64,000 bases of DNA from Chamaecyparis obtusa (lineage: Eukaryota; Streptophyta; Pinopsida; Cupressales; Cupressaceae). Positions within the stretch are counted from its first letter, which is position 1; the number at the start of each line of letters is the position of its first letter. Made by a program: the position numbers and the translations under genes. Of the stretch, positions 23,407 to 34,603 are shown one piece after another. A model generated the notes under the pieces. It did no database searches. It was not told where the DNA came from and saw only the letters and a program-made list of their open reading frames with translations. The stretch is from assembly GCA_027943335.1 (NCBI GenBank), contig BSBK01008422.1, positions 1 to 64,000 of the forward strand. Direction: 5' to 3'.

Positions 23407-25782
23407 CACTATGCAAAGCGTAGTGGTTCAAAGATTAGTCTGTGTATGATATATGATGTTTGAAACTGATTTGAAAGATTTGAAAGATTAACTGATTCTA
23501 AGATAGAAACTGATTGAAAGATTTAAAGAAAAGAGATACCGACCCAGGCCCAGAATGACTAGGAATCGAGATGATGCTAGCTATATCAACAATGAACCGG
23601 TGATTACGAAAAAGTGCCAAAACGCCTGATTCTAAACCTTATGCTTGTGAAGAAGTGAGTGACCGATTATAGACCTCAATGTCCTTGTATGAATCATATT
23701 GGTATCACATCCTAAACCCATCAGTTACAAAGAACCAAGGAAATAACACTAATGAACCGATGGTTACGAAAAATTGATACAGTTTACAAGATAGATTTAG
23801 GATACCAGATTGATATGGATCAAGATGAATTTGATATGCCCCAAGACATGATAGATTTTCCCCAAGCGATGAAGTCTTTAGATGAGTCAGTCAACTAGAT
23901 GTGGTTGTTGTCTTGATTACTAAGGAAATATTTGATTACATATTTTAGATTTACAGACTTGAATGATGTGCAATACGATGCCCCCTTGGGGATTAAAATT
24001 GAAATCTGACAAGAAAATTCATCTTTGAATAGTTTAGAATCATGTTAATTGATTTGAGAAGTGGTTGTACATGTCTGAGAATGCATTCAACATCATTTTA
24101 GAGGTCTAGAAGACCAAGTTTGACTAGGTTAAACCATGAGTTGACCATGGTTGACCAAGTTGAAATTTTGATAGTTTGATGTAAGATAATCAGTTAAGTT
24201 GAATTCTAGATTTCTTTGATGTTTGAAGGTTGATTATGCAAGCAGTTGACAATATAAATGATCTCAGATTTTGATTTTGATCCCAAAAAAGGATTCTACT
24301 TGCTATTTCATTGGATGGACCTTCGTGTAAGATTCAACTCTTGTAGTCATGTTTAGCCTTTTTGGTTTTGAAGAATCGTTTAAGTGTTCAAGCAATTTGT
24401 GAGATCATGCAAAGTGACAAATGAAATGCAACCTAAGACCTAGGACCTAGTCACTGATCATGTGTCGGTCATTTGTCATCATTGAGTTTGTAGGTAATCA
24501 GATAAATCAATACAATGCCCACTAGTTATGAAACCATAGACATATGAATATCAATTTGAATGCACAGGAATCAATACAACACCCACTGGTTAGGCAACCA
24601 TGGACATATGAATATTGATTTTATTTTCAGAATGTCAGATTAGATATAAGCACCAAGGCACAAATGCTAGGATGAGTTGAATATCATGTCCATTTTGATA
24701 TAGCAATTTGTATAAGCATCAGAACATAAATGTTACGATGACCAAAATATGCCTTGCATGACAAACACATCAAATAGTCAAGAGATCATTCTAAGTCCAG
24801 TGTGAATTACCAGTAGTGACCCTTTATCATTCACATCCTTAGGCAAGATCATGTTTCACAATAGGAGAAAGAACTCACTCAAAAATACAATAGTTAGATC
24901 AAACTTCCTTGAATTTTTTGGGTATCAATGGTCGAGGTACTCATGGCCATCCAATTCAAGATAGAGGCTCTTACAAACAGACACCATTTCAATCCAGAAT
25001 TTCCAAAGTTGTTAGATTTTCACATACAAGTAGAAGACAAAGAAAAGATCATGCCCCCAGTCATCACTCTCTAAATCCTGTAAAGGACATCATCGAAGAG
25101 CTCAAAGGACACAATATGCAAAAATCTCAATGTGAATCAGTAAGCCTACACGGAGATAAAAGCATGTAAAAAGCATAGATTGTTTTCAATTTGTGTTTGA
25201 TTGTGTTGTTGTAGATGCAAAATCCTTTCTAGAGAGGAGACAAACTGACTGACTCGAATAAAGCTTCAAAGGACTCTGACTGGATATGACTTGTCTAAGA
25301 TACAATGGAGGCCATAGGATATGACATTGATTTCCCCCAAGTGTGAGCATTGATAGGATACTGATGCTTTTTTTCATTGGTGTACAAGCCAACTTTATTG
25401 AAAATAGGAATGCGTGAACAAACCAAGAGATATGTACAAACTAAAGCAAGACTGAAAGCTAGGAAAGACCAAGATTGTGCTGATAGATGGAGCATTTTGA
25501 AACAAGTGGCACCTGTTTACCGGGTTTTCACCATCTTGGTAGAGATTCTATTTTTGCTACCAAGGCGCCTGTTTCTAGGTTTTTACCAAGGCACTTTTTT
25601 CCTTTCCTCATTTTTTTTGTATTTTTCATTTTTTCAATTTTTTTGATACTTTTGAATCTTTTTATTTTTTTTGTAAATCATCAAGGCACCTATTGCTAGG
25701 TTTTCACCAAGATGTTCATTTTTTTAGGACTTTTTCAGATTTTAAAGATTTTTTCAGGACATTTTACCATACACTGAATGCT
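23407..25782 (-). other. Long non-coding 3' region of the minus-strand Tat element
   Basis: About 2.4 kb separates the end of pol from the 3' LTR. I find no conserved protein frame. Diverged direct repeats are visible: GAACCGGTGATTACGAAAAA near 23595 and again near 23755, and a ~65-base unit with CACCCACTGGTTAGGCAACC at 24500-24620. A conserved G/C motif cluster at 25505-25714 is listed separately. Long 3' regions of this kind are known in Tat-lineage elements. Confidence 0.7.
25505..25714 (-). repeat. Conserved 3' motif cluster, three copies
   Basis: Three copies of a ~30-base motif lie at about 25505-25530, 25560-25593 and 25681-25714. On the minus strand they read like CTTGGTRAAAACCTAG followed by AAACAGGCGCCTTGG. 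A/T-rich spacers separate them. The same motif occurs three times, in the same place relative to pol, in elements 2 (53028-53215) and 1 (60652-60841). Confidence 0.8.
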
Positions 25783-27116
25783 TTAGGCATATAATTTCTT
25801 CAGATGGAGAATGTTGATTGTTTCTTGGAGCTGTTCTCCTTTAGTCATTAAGAGTTGATAGGCTCCAGAGCCAAAATTAGTAGTGATAACAAAGGGACCC
25901 AACCAGTTGGGTTCAAACTTCCCCTTTTGTTCTCTATGTGATTGATTTTTAGGATTCTCTCTCAAGACTAGATCGCCAACCTGAAATTCTCTGTCTAACT
26001 TTCTTGTTGTAGCCTCTAGACATTCTCTTTTGATATACTCTGAGATGATCATACGTTGCTTTTCTATGCTCATCTAGTAGTTCAAGTTCTTGCAACCTAG
26101 ACACTCTGTAGTCATCATCAGTTAGTAGACCATGCATTCTGATTCTTATTGATGGGATTTCAACCTTAATAGGCAGCACCACTTCGGACCCATAAACTAA
26201 AGCAAAAGGTGTAGCCCCAGTAGGCATTCTGATACTTGTTCTGTAGGCCTAGAGAGCTGGATTGATCATGAGATGTCAGTCTCTTCCTATTTTATTAACT
26301 GTACGATGCAAGATTTTTCAATAGATTCTTGTTAGAAGCCTCTTCTTGTCCATTCCCTTGGGGATAATAGATAGATGACCAATGTTGTGTTATCTTGAAT
26401 TTGGCACATAGATCATCTAAGTCTTTGTTCTTAAATTGTCCACCATTATCTGTGATTATAGAATGTGGAATACCATACTGACATATGATGTAGTTCAAGA
26501 TGAACATAGATATTTGTTTTGCAGTTGCTTGCATCAAAGGGACTGCTTCTACCCATTTTTAAAAATAATCTATAACTATGATTATATGAGTATGTCCATT
26601 AGAAGAATGAGGATGTATGGCTCCTATAAGATCAAATTCCCATTGGTGAAAAGGCCATTGTGTAGTAAAGGGAATTAGATCTCTCCCTAGAGCATGAATT
26701 AAGTTACCATGCGCTTGGCACTTTTGATAGTTCTTAGTAAACTTGATAGACTCTTTCTCCATTTTCGGCCAATAGTACCCAGCCCTAATAAGCTTTTGAG
26801 CTAGTGTTAAACCATTTGAGTGTGACCCACAAATACCATCATGGACTTCCTCTAATGCATGTTGAGACTCTTCCCATTCTAAACATCTAAGTAGCGTACC
26901 ATCTAGACCTTGTTTGTACAGATTGTGACCAATGATGACATATTGGGAGGCATTACGGATAAGGTATCTCTTTTCATGGAAGTTAAAGGTATCAGGAATG
27001 ATTTGGTCTTTGAGATAGGAGAATAGGTTTTTATATCTGGATGAATCATGGCCTACAATAGTGCAAATCATGCAGGTTTTAAGGGAATCAAATGCAGGAT
27101 AAGATAGTGCTTCCAC
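25783..27116 (-). pseudogene. Tat integrase, frameshifted
   Basis: Open segments at 26559-27116, 26295-26537, 25949-26227 and 25783-26073 together encode an integrase. The zinc-binding part includes GLDGTLLRCLEWEES, HDGICGSHSNG and GYYWPKM, but the first of the two cysteines reads tyrosine (NYQKCQ), so metal binding is probably lost. The core has WEFDLIG, ITDNGGQFKN and GNGQEEASNK for D, D and E. The tail has PNWLGPFVITTNFGSGAYQL. This tail and the zinc-finger block are the parts kept in elements 1 and 2. At least two frameshifts make it non-functional here. Confidence 0.88.
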
Positions 27117-28072
27117 CTGGAACTCATAGCATAGCTCATGTTCAAGCTAGTGTAATAAAGTTGATAGCATCGCCATTGCATTGGAAACCTTATTCTCTGT
27201 TCTAGGTATTTTCTCAAATGTGATAGATATGAAATATTTCTTAGATCATCTACCATTCTTTTGTATGGAACGAGCTTTTCATCCTTCATTTGATACACAT
27301 CATTGACTTGATGGATTACAAGTTGTAAGTCTCCATGAATGTGTAATTCTGTTACCTTCCACTCAATTGCTATTTCCATACCATTCAAAATGGCTTCATA
27401 TTTAGTAATATTATTTGTGCAAGGAAACTTGATGTGAAATGCTTTTGGGATTGAGTATCCTTGAGGAGTTATGAATAATATGCCTACCCCAGATCCATTC
27501 TCTATATAGGAGCCGTCAAAGAATAACTGCCATTCTCTAGAAGAAAGATTCATGATAGAGGAATCTGGAAATTCCATTTTCATAGGAGTATCATCGAACA
27601 AAGGTGCATCTACTAATTGATCAGCAATTACCTGTCCTTTGATAGCTTTTCTTTCAACATATTCAATGTCAAATTCACTTAATAGCATGACCCATTTGGC
27701 TAATCTACCCATGAGGGCAGCTTTGCTCAATAAGTATTTCAATGGATCTATCTTAGCTACCAATTGAGTGGTATGAGCTAACATGTAGTGTCTCAATTTT
27801 TATGATGCAAAGATCACAACTAGACAAGCTTTCTCAATCATTGAATAGTTCTTCTCGTATGCAACCAATGTTCTACTGATATAGTATATAGCTCTTTCTT
27901 TCTCATTCTCATCATGTTGTGCTAGCAATGCCCCAAGTGATGTATCTGTGGTGGAGACATATAAGATCAAAGGTTTCCCTTGAATAAGAGGCATCAAGAT
28001 AGGAGGATTTGATAGATATTTCTTGATATGATTAAAATTATTTTCACATTCCTCACTCCATGTAAAGGTCAC
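27068..28072 (-). pseudogene. Tat RNase H plus second (archaeal-type) RNase H
   Basis: The segment 27800-28072 holds the RNase H that follows reverse transcriptase (FTWSEECENNF, LYVSTTDTSLGALLAQ, YYISRTL), with the first catalytic aspartate apparently replaced (VSTTD). The segment 27068-27796 continues it and then carries a second RNase H (LFFDGSYIENGSGVG, TKYEAILNGMEIA, LHIHGDLQLVIHQV). A second RNase H is the hallmark of the Tat lineage. The end of this domain (KDEKLVPYKRMV) is where elements 1 and 2 resume after their deletion. Confidence 0.85.
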
Positions 28073-28141
28073 ACCTTTATGTAATGTCTTTGTAAAAGGT
28101 TGTGATATGTCTGCTAGCTAAGATATGAAGCATCTAATAGA

Positions 28142-28740
28142 CTAAACTCTCCCTTGCAATGTCCACATTTGACTAATATTCTTTGGGGGTTGCATCTCCA
28201 TTATAGCCTTGACTTTAGTAGGATCAACTTCAATGCCCTTCTTTGAAAATATATATCGTAAGATTTTTCCAGAGGTGACACCAAAAGAACACTTCTTAGG
28301 ATTCAATCTAAGACTAAATTTTTCCATTATGTCTAATATCTTGCTCAAGTCATTTAGATTTTCATCTCTAATCATAGATTTTGCTAAAGTATCATCAACA
28401 TATCCTCCATAGTTTGGTGCATCATGTCATGAAAAATAGAAGTCATAGCTCTTTGATATGTAGCACCAACATTTTTAAGCCCAAATGGCATGACATTCCA
28501 ACAGAAGGGACCCCATGCACATGTGAAAGTAGTTTCTCTTGATCTTCTGGAGCAATTTTTATTTGATTATATCCAGAAAAACCATTCATTAAAGAATACA
28601 TCTCAAAACCTGCAGTCATGTCCACTATCATATCTATGTTAGGTAGTGGAAAATCATCCTTAGGGCATGCTTTGTTCACATTTCTAAAATCTATGCACAC
28701 TCTTATAGATTTGTCTAGTTTAGAAATAGGTACAATATTA
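28142..28740 (-). pseudogene. Tat reverse transcriptase, frameshifted
   Basis: The segment 28443-28700 starts with MCIDFRNVNKACPKDDFPLP and contains the first reverse transcriptase blocks (FSGYNQIKIAPED). The frame then shifts. The catalytic YVDD is encoded at 28391-28402 on the minus strand in another frame. Downstream, 28142-28375 carries the thumb region (LNPKKCSFGVTSGKILRYIFSKKGIEVDP). The catalytic residues survive but the frame does not. Confidence 0.88.
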
Positions 28741-30343
28741 GAGATCCATTCTACATAATCAATAACTCAGATAAATCCAACTTTCAGTTGCTTCTCTAAT
28801 TCAGATTTTACCAAGAGTGCAACATGAGGATGCATCTTTCTCAATTTTTTCTTAATAGGTTTAATGTTTGGAGCTATAGATAAATGGTGCATTATAAGAT
28901 CAAGATCTAATCCTAGCATATCTGAATATTTCCATGCAAAGTTGATCTTCTTTTTTGTTAGGAATGTTGTAAATTTTTGCTTCTCTTCTTCTCATAAAGA
29001 TTGTGCTACATGGATCAATTGGGGTTCCTCTACTGTTCCCAAGTTGATAGATTGAGTGGGCTCAATTAGAACTGGAGATCTGTCATGTAAATGACTCGAA
29101 AGGACATCAAATATCTCATCCTTAGGCACCTTAGAGAGGTTTTCACCTTCAGATACGTCTTTTATTTTTACTTTTGTAGGTTCTGAGACTGCTACAAAGT
29201 GGTTTTCACCCTTAGAACTCCTTTTTATTTTTATTCTTATTCTTTTATCTAAGATATTTGATGTCTGACTCCATCATGTTGACACTCAGTTCACTGATGG
29301 AAGTCCTCATAGGCTCAACTGCATTGAGGTAACAAGCAAGGGCATAATCATTAGGAAAGGTATAAATACCTTAGTTTAGGTTTGTAGATGTTAGGTCAAG
29401 AAGGTTAGGGTGTTGGATAGTCAAAGTGGTGAAAGATTGGGAAAGAGTGTTTATAGATATGGATCTATCATCATTGGTCCTAACCCAATGCTCGAGTTCA
29501 AATGTGATATTACAAATTAAGACATTCAATTCATGAATAGGCTCAATGCCATTATGGAAGTCCACTTTAGCCATCGGTGGATCAGACTCGATAAGTTCAT
29601 CATTTTGCTCTAGACTTACATTGGGTTTAGGTGCATATTGGTGAATAACATCAATATCTTTTTCTTTAATAAGTTCATCTGGTTCTGGAATGACTCCCCA
29701 TTCATAGTCATTTGATTCATCTTTTGTTTGTTCATCTAGACCTCTAGGAAATCTAAGAACATGAGTAAAGTCAGGATGAATACCCCAAGAAGGATTACCC
29801 TTAGATTCTGATTTGAATCCATACTCATGGGAATCTATTTTAGAATAGCTACCACCTTCCTCTTTGTCTATTTGATTTTTTTTGAGATTAGCTGGTTCTT
29901 GTGTTGCAACTATCTCTTGCTCTATAGTAGGTTCTTGTGTTTCTACTACATTAATTCTTTTTATTGGATCATCTTCAGCATCAAGGAGGTCTTTGATTTA
30001 TTTAGGAAAATGCTCATAATGAATGAGATCATCAATGGTGTCTAAATCATCACTATCATATTGTTCAGTTATTTCTCCCTTTAGTTGATTTGCTACAGAG
30101 GGTTCAATCTATTCTAATACATGTGGGGAGTTCTTGCTAAGATAGAAGGCTTCTTCGTGTATCCTAGACCTATTGTATTCTTTTTTTCTCAGCCATGATG
30201 ATCAAGAGGTGACATAAGACCCTTAACCTATAGTCCTAGAGGTCCGTGTTTCCTTTATATCCCATTTTTGTGATCAATTTGTCCACTGGGCCATATGACT
30301 TAGAAGGGCTCTTAGGAGTTTCGGCATCACATTTTTTAACAAC
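28741..30343 (-). other. Spacer between protease and reverse transcriptase of the Tat element
   Basis: About 1.6 kb of decayed minus-strand sequence lies between the end of the protease-linked frame and the reverse transcriptase. Short protein-like pieces are visible (for example around 29371-29574) but no domain I recognise. The same interval in elements 1 and 2 is a serine/threonine-rich linker of roughly 300 residues. Confidence 0.5.
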
Positions 30344-31099
30344 TTAAAGTTTGGATTCATCTTTATATAGCCATGTAAGCATAGCTTCATATTCTTCAAA
30401 CTCTTGTTTAGATACTTGTTTTGCCACAAATTTTCCTTTATATGCTATAAGAAGTTCTTTAGACTCTAGTTTGGATTGTTTCAGAGTTTGTCCATAAGAC
30501 TTAGGTGAGATAGGGAGAGATTTCAAAGATAAGACTGGTTCTATAGTATATTCTCCCATAAATTTTTTTTTGATTTTAACCTCTTTAGCAATGTCTTCCA
30601 TCTGGGATGTTGAAGCAATGTCTAGCTGCTTAGTGGAAGATTCCCTATTATTAGGAACAAGTTTATCAACATTCTCTTTCAAAGTATTGCAAGTTGTATA
30701 TAGATCAGCTGGAATTGTCACCTCTACTCCTTCATAAGGAAATTTCAAACACTGATGGTATGTAGAGGGAATGGCTTTCATTTCATGTATCTAGGGTCTC
30801 TCTAGAAGGATATTGTAAGCCAAAGGTAGATCAAGAACTTGACATATAGTATCTCTAATGACAGGACCTGCTCTGATAGGTAAGACAATAGTTCCCTTAG
30901 AAGATCTTTCTTTCTCATCATATGCTTTGATAGTTATCTTCTTTCTAGGATCAATGGCCATTTCTGAAAATCCCAAATGTGTAATCAAGTTGAATAAACA
31001 AATGTTTAGACTAGCACCCCCATCTATCAACACACATTTGACACGACAGTTTTGGATCAAGACTTCAATATGCAAGGTTTGGTTATGTGGGTGACTCAA
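30344..31099 (-). pseudogene. Tat protease and linker
   Basis: The segment 30791-31099 encodes a retropepsin-like domain with HIEVLIQNCRVKCVLIDGG, KITIKAYDEKERSSKGT and LPLAYNILLERP. The frame meets a TAG at 30792-30794, probably a former TGG tryptophan (PWIH in the relatives). It then continues at 30344-30781 with AIPSTYHQCLKFPYEG and GEYTIEPVLSLKSLPISPKSYG. The same order of motifs is present in elements 1 and 2. Confidence 0.85.
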
Positions 31100-31285
31100 G
31101 GAGTTATCATCTTTCTCTGAAAAGGAAACATACTATGGAGATGTAAGATGACCAACCATAGACTAGAATCTATCCAAATCAAGGTCGTCAGGAACATTGG
31201 ATCTGAGCAAAGATTTGTCTAGAATGGCTCTATGAGCTGGGGATATCCGAAGCAACTCAAACATTGGGATCTTAGCATTTGTGTG

Positions 31286-33233
31286 CTAGAGTTGTTGAAT
31301 AATATTGTATGAAGTAGGCCTCGTGTCTTTAGGATTTGAAGATTTAGATGTAGCCTTCTTTTTAGAAGTAGATGAAAGATTGAAAGGCACCTTAGGGACA
31401 TTGGATAAATCTGGTATTTGTCCTTGTAGATGTGTCTGAGCTTGTGATCGAGTAACTACATTTGTTGATTGATTATCTCTATCTCTTCTTACAATTGTGA
31501 TGACATTGCAATGCTCAGATAGACATGGTTCAACCATATTGATGACAGCATTCTTTCTGGAGTATGCATAATTGACTTTAGCACCCATATTAGGCTAAGA
31601 AGAAGAATCTTCTTTACCATGTTTAGGAAATGGTTCTATGAATATTGTATGATCATAATTGCTCTTATGTGTGTCAATCGTGATATCTCCATTATCAATT
31701 TTGTCTTGTATGATGTGCTTCAAGCGGACGTAGTTATTAGTCTTATGACCTTTATTATGATGGAATTCACATAAATCATCATCTCTCCACCATTTTAGTT
31801 TAGGTTCAAGATCAAAGACTTTCATCTTAGGCAAGTAGTTGATTTTTTTTTCCAATAGAGTTTTCATGACAGATTCCAAGGATTCTCCAAGAGGAGTGAA
31901 TTTTTGATTAGGATATGTAGCCCAAGGTTTGTAATTAGATGACTTTTTGTTGGACTCTATTGCTTTAGCTTTAGAAGATTTGATGGCTTGGGTACCAATG
32001 GTGAGATTGAAAGCAGATGCCTTAGATGGGGCATCAATATTATCAACAATGCCATCTGTGACAATGCCTTTATTCTTGTTCCAATTTTTGTTCTTGTCTT
32101 TAGAACTAGATCTAGATTCATACTTGTCCTTTTGAAGTGTGATGTCTCCTTTTTTCACAAATAACTTCTCAATTTTGATTGCATTATCTACCATCTTTTC
32201 AAAAGATGTATGATTTTGCATTTGTAAAGGGTAGTTGATTTCTAGAACAAGATTGTTGATGAAGATTTCCAACTTTTCAGTTTTGGGAATGGGTCTAACA
32301 TATAGAGAAAAATTCTTCCTCCACCTCTTGAGAAATGTCAAGAATGGTTCTCCTAGATACTACTTCAGATTGTAAATGTCGATCATGGTGACCAGATGTT
32401 GAATATTGTAGGATTATTATTGATAGAATAGTTTGATTAACTCCTCAAAAGTTTTGATAGTAGGAGGCATTCTAGAGAACCAATGAATGGCTGATCCTCC
32501 CAAAAATCGAGGGAAAAGACGCATTAAGTAGGTTGGTTCATGCATAAACTCCATAGATTGAGTACAAAATTCTCTGACATGATCTTGAGGGTCAGAGTTT
32601 CCATCATACTTATCATATTTAGGCATCTCCACTCTTTTAGGGAATGGTAGCATGTACAAGTCTTTATCAAATAGAAAAGGACATAGAGCCTCCATGGAGA
32701 ACTCCTTAGGTTCCTTTTCTTTTTCAAGTTTGTTAAGTTTGACTTGCATGGCATGCATCTGTTTCATCATAGCCATGATGGGATTTTCTTCCTAATGTGT
32801 AATGATATCTTCCACATTAAAGTTTGGAGGAAGTTTAGCTCCTTGACAAGCTAACTCTAGAAAGTATGCTTCTCTATATTCTTTCAAGAAATGTTTCATC
32901 ATTTTGATATTGGGCAACTTCAGAAGGTGTAGGCTCTTGATCCATACCTTGTTGAGATTGATGTCCTTGGGACCCATGATGTGTCCCTCCATGAGACATG
33001 TTAGGAGTTTTAGGGCTCCATAGATTAGATTGAGGTGGAGTTTGTTGATTACCTCCATGAGTTGATGGAGGGGGTATGTAACTAGTTTTCAATCAAAAAT
33101 TGCCAAGACCATCATCTTCGTAAAGACCAAAATTATAGAGTTGTTCAAGAGTTGGGGCCTGGAGAGTATTTAGAGGTATTGTATGGGATACCTCTCCAGA
33201 TTTATTATGTGATGAAGCTCTAGTTTCCACCAT
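31286..33233 (-). pseudogene. Tat gag, broken frame
   Basis: The start is an ATG at 33233 (MVETRASSHNKSGEV), followed by a TGA after 46 codons, then a glutamine/proline-rich N-terminus at 32874-33092. The gag core at 32417-32776 includes LCPFLFDKDLYMLPFPKRVE, YDKYDGNSDPQDHVREF and FLGGSAIHWFSRMPP. The knuckle near 31740-31790 reads CEFHHNKGHKTNNY, where the last cysteine has become tyrosine. Segments 31595-32341 and 31286-31588 follow. The Copia insertion lies 105 bases upstream of the start codon, in the leader. Confidence 0.87.
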
Positions 33234-33337
33234 TAACCTTGGGTGAAGAAAAAGAATAAGATGAAGACAACTGAAGAATGAATTGATTCAAGAAGATCAA
33301 ATGATGCAACCTTTTAAGGATTGAAGTGATTAAAGAT

Positions 33338-34547
33338 TGTTAAGAATGAATGCTAAATGTTTGGCAGACATTCTATAGCAGTTGTTGTTTCATTCATGAC
33401 TATGATTGTCATTGATGTCAACACAGTGATTTACCGAAGACTTGCAGAGAAGCAGATAGAGTTTGGATTAGCGCACATGGGTTATTGTAGTTGGAGCTAT
33501 GAAATGCTGAGGTTATACTCTTTGATATGTCATATGTCTATGGTTAAGAGTGGCAATAGTAATTCATTGATTCATGGAAGTTATGATCATTTTGGTGGAA
33601 GCAATATTCAGGCAGTTTTCTTGAGTAGCGGTTTGTGGAAATCGGATGATATCTCCTAATTGGGATGGAATCTAGTTTTGCACAGTTAAAGGGAGGTTTA
33701 AGACACATTGATAGTGACATGGATGACAATGCAAAATTTGAGGTCACATGAGTAAATATTTATTGTATTTGGAAGCTGACAGTTTTGTGTAATTTTGGTG
33801 TAGCATGTGGAACTTTTTATTTTGTAATTGTATGCCGACTCATTTGTTATTATTTGAGTGTGGTATAAAGGAAGGAATGTATTTCCTTATTATAAGGGGG
33901 TATTAAGTAGTTGTAATGTGAAAGTGTGTAAATATGATATGGTAGCAGTGGTTGTGATGTTGTATGCATGAAGTGAAGAAAAGAGCTAAGTATGAAAGTG
34001 AATTTGTGAAGGAAGACATGAGAAGTACAAAGATTTGAAATTGAGATCTGATGTAACAGTAAGTGTAGTTTGGCATAGTCCAAGAAGAGGTAACATATTA
34101 TTCTTTTGAGTAATGCAAAGATTATTTGGACAGTGTGTTCAGTGATCTTACCTTGAAGCTGTTTGGGTAGTGGGTCCTTCTGTCTTCCATAACTCTTAAC
34201 AAGGTTAGAATCTTTTAACAGGGATTCAAAATCTCCTAACAGGGATTCATATGTACTAAATGTATTTCATAAGACTCCTAACAGATTCAATCCTCTCACA
34301 AGGAATATTCATATTAGTGCATCTTTTGTGGGCATCATTCCCACCGGGGTTTACTCTTTGATCAAGAGGTTCCCTAGTCAACATATCTTTTGTCATTGTG
34401 TTATTGTGTATAAATATCTTTCTATGGTTGGTAATTATATTGCTTATATGGTTTAATGTTGTTGAAGATGATAAAAGTTATAATTATCTAATAACTAATT
34501 CACCCCCCCCCCCTATCAGTTATCTTGGTGGACTTTACTTTCTAACA
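33338..34547 (+). repeat. 5' LTR of the Copia element
   Basis: The 1210-base LTR starts TGTTAAGAATGAATGC and ends CTTTCTAACA. A TATAAAG box lies at 33864-33870. A C-rich tract (34502-34513) precedes the end. The primer site begins two bases after it. Confidence 0.95.
33864..33870 (+). promoter_or_regulatory. TATA box in the Copia 5' LTR
   Basis: TATAAAG within GTGTGGTATAAAGGAAGG. It is conserved in the 3' LTR at 39619-39625. This is the likely start of the element transcript, about 30 bases downstream. Confidence 0.5.
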
Positions 34548-34549
34548 AT

Positions 34550-34561
34550 TGGTATCAGAGC
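34550..34561 (+). other. Copia primer-binding site, initiator tRNA-Met
   Basis: TGGTATCAGAGC, an exact complement of the initiator tRNA-Met 3' end as known from many plant Copia elements. It lies two bases after the 5' LTR. Confidence 0.93.
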
Positions 34562-34603
34562 AGTAGGTCCTTGAAAAAGAAGTTTAACAGCTTAAGGAGA
34601 TCC

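Noticed and set aside
24909..25699. Short plus-strand ORFs in the 3' region of the minus-strand Tat element
   Set aside because: They overlap non-coding repeats and A/T runs and have no counterpart in elements 1 and 2.
33357..33659. ORFs inside the Copia LTRs (33357-33659 and 39151-39414)
   Set aside because: The two are the same LTR sequence read twice. The frame is chance and is not kept under the differences between the LTRs.
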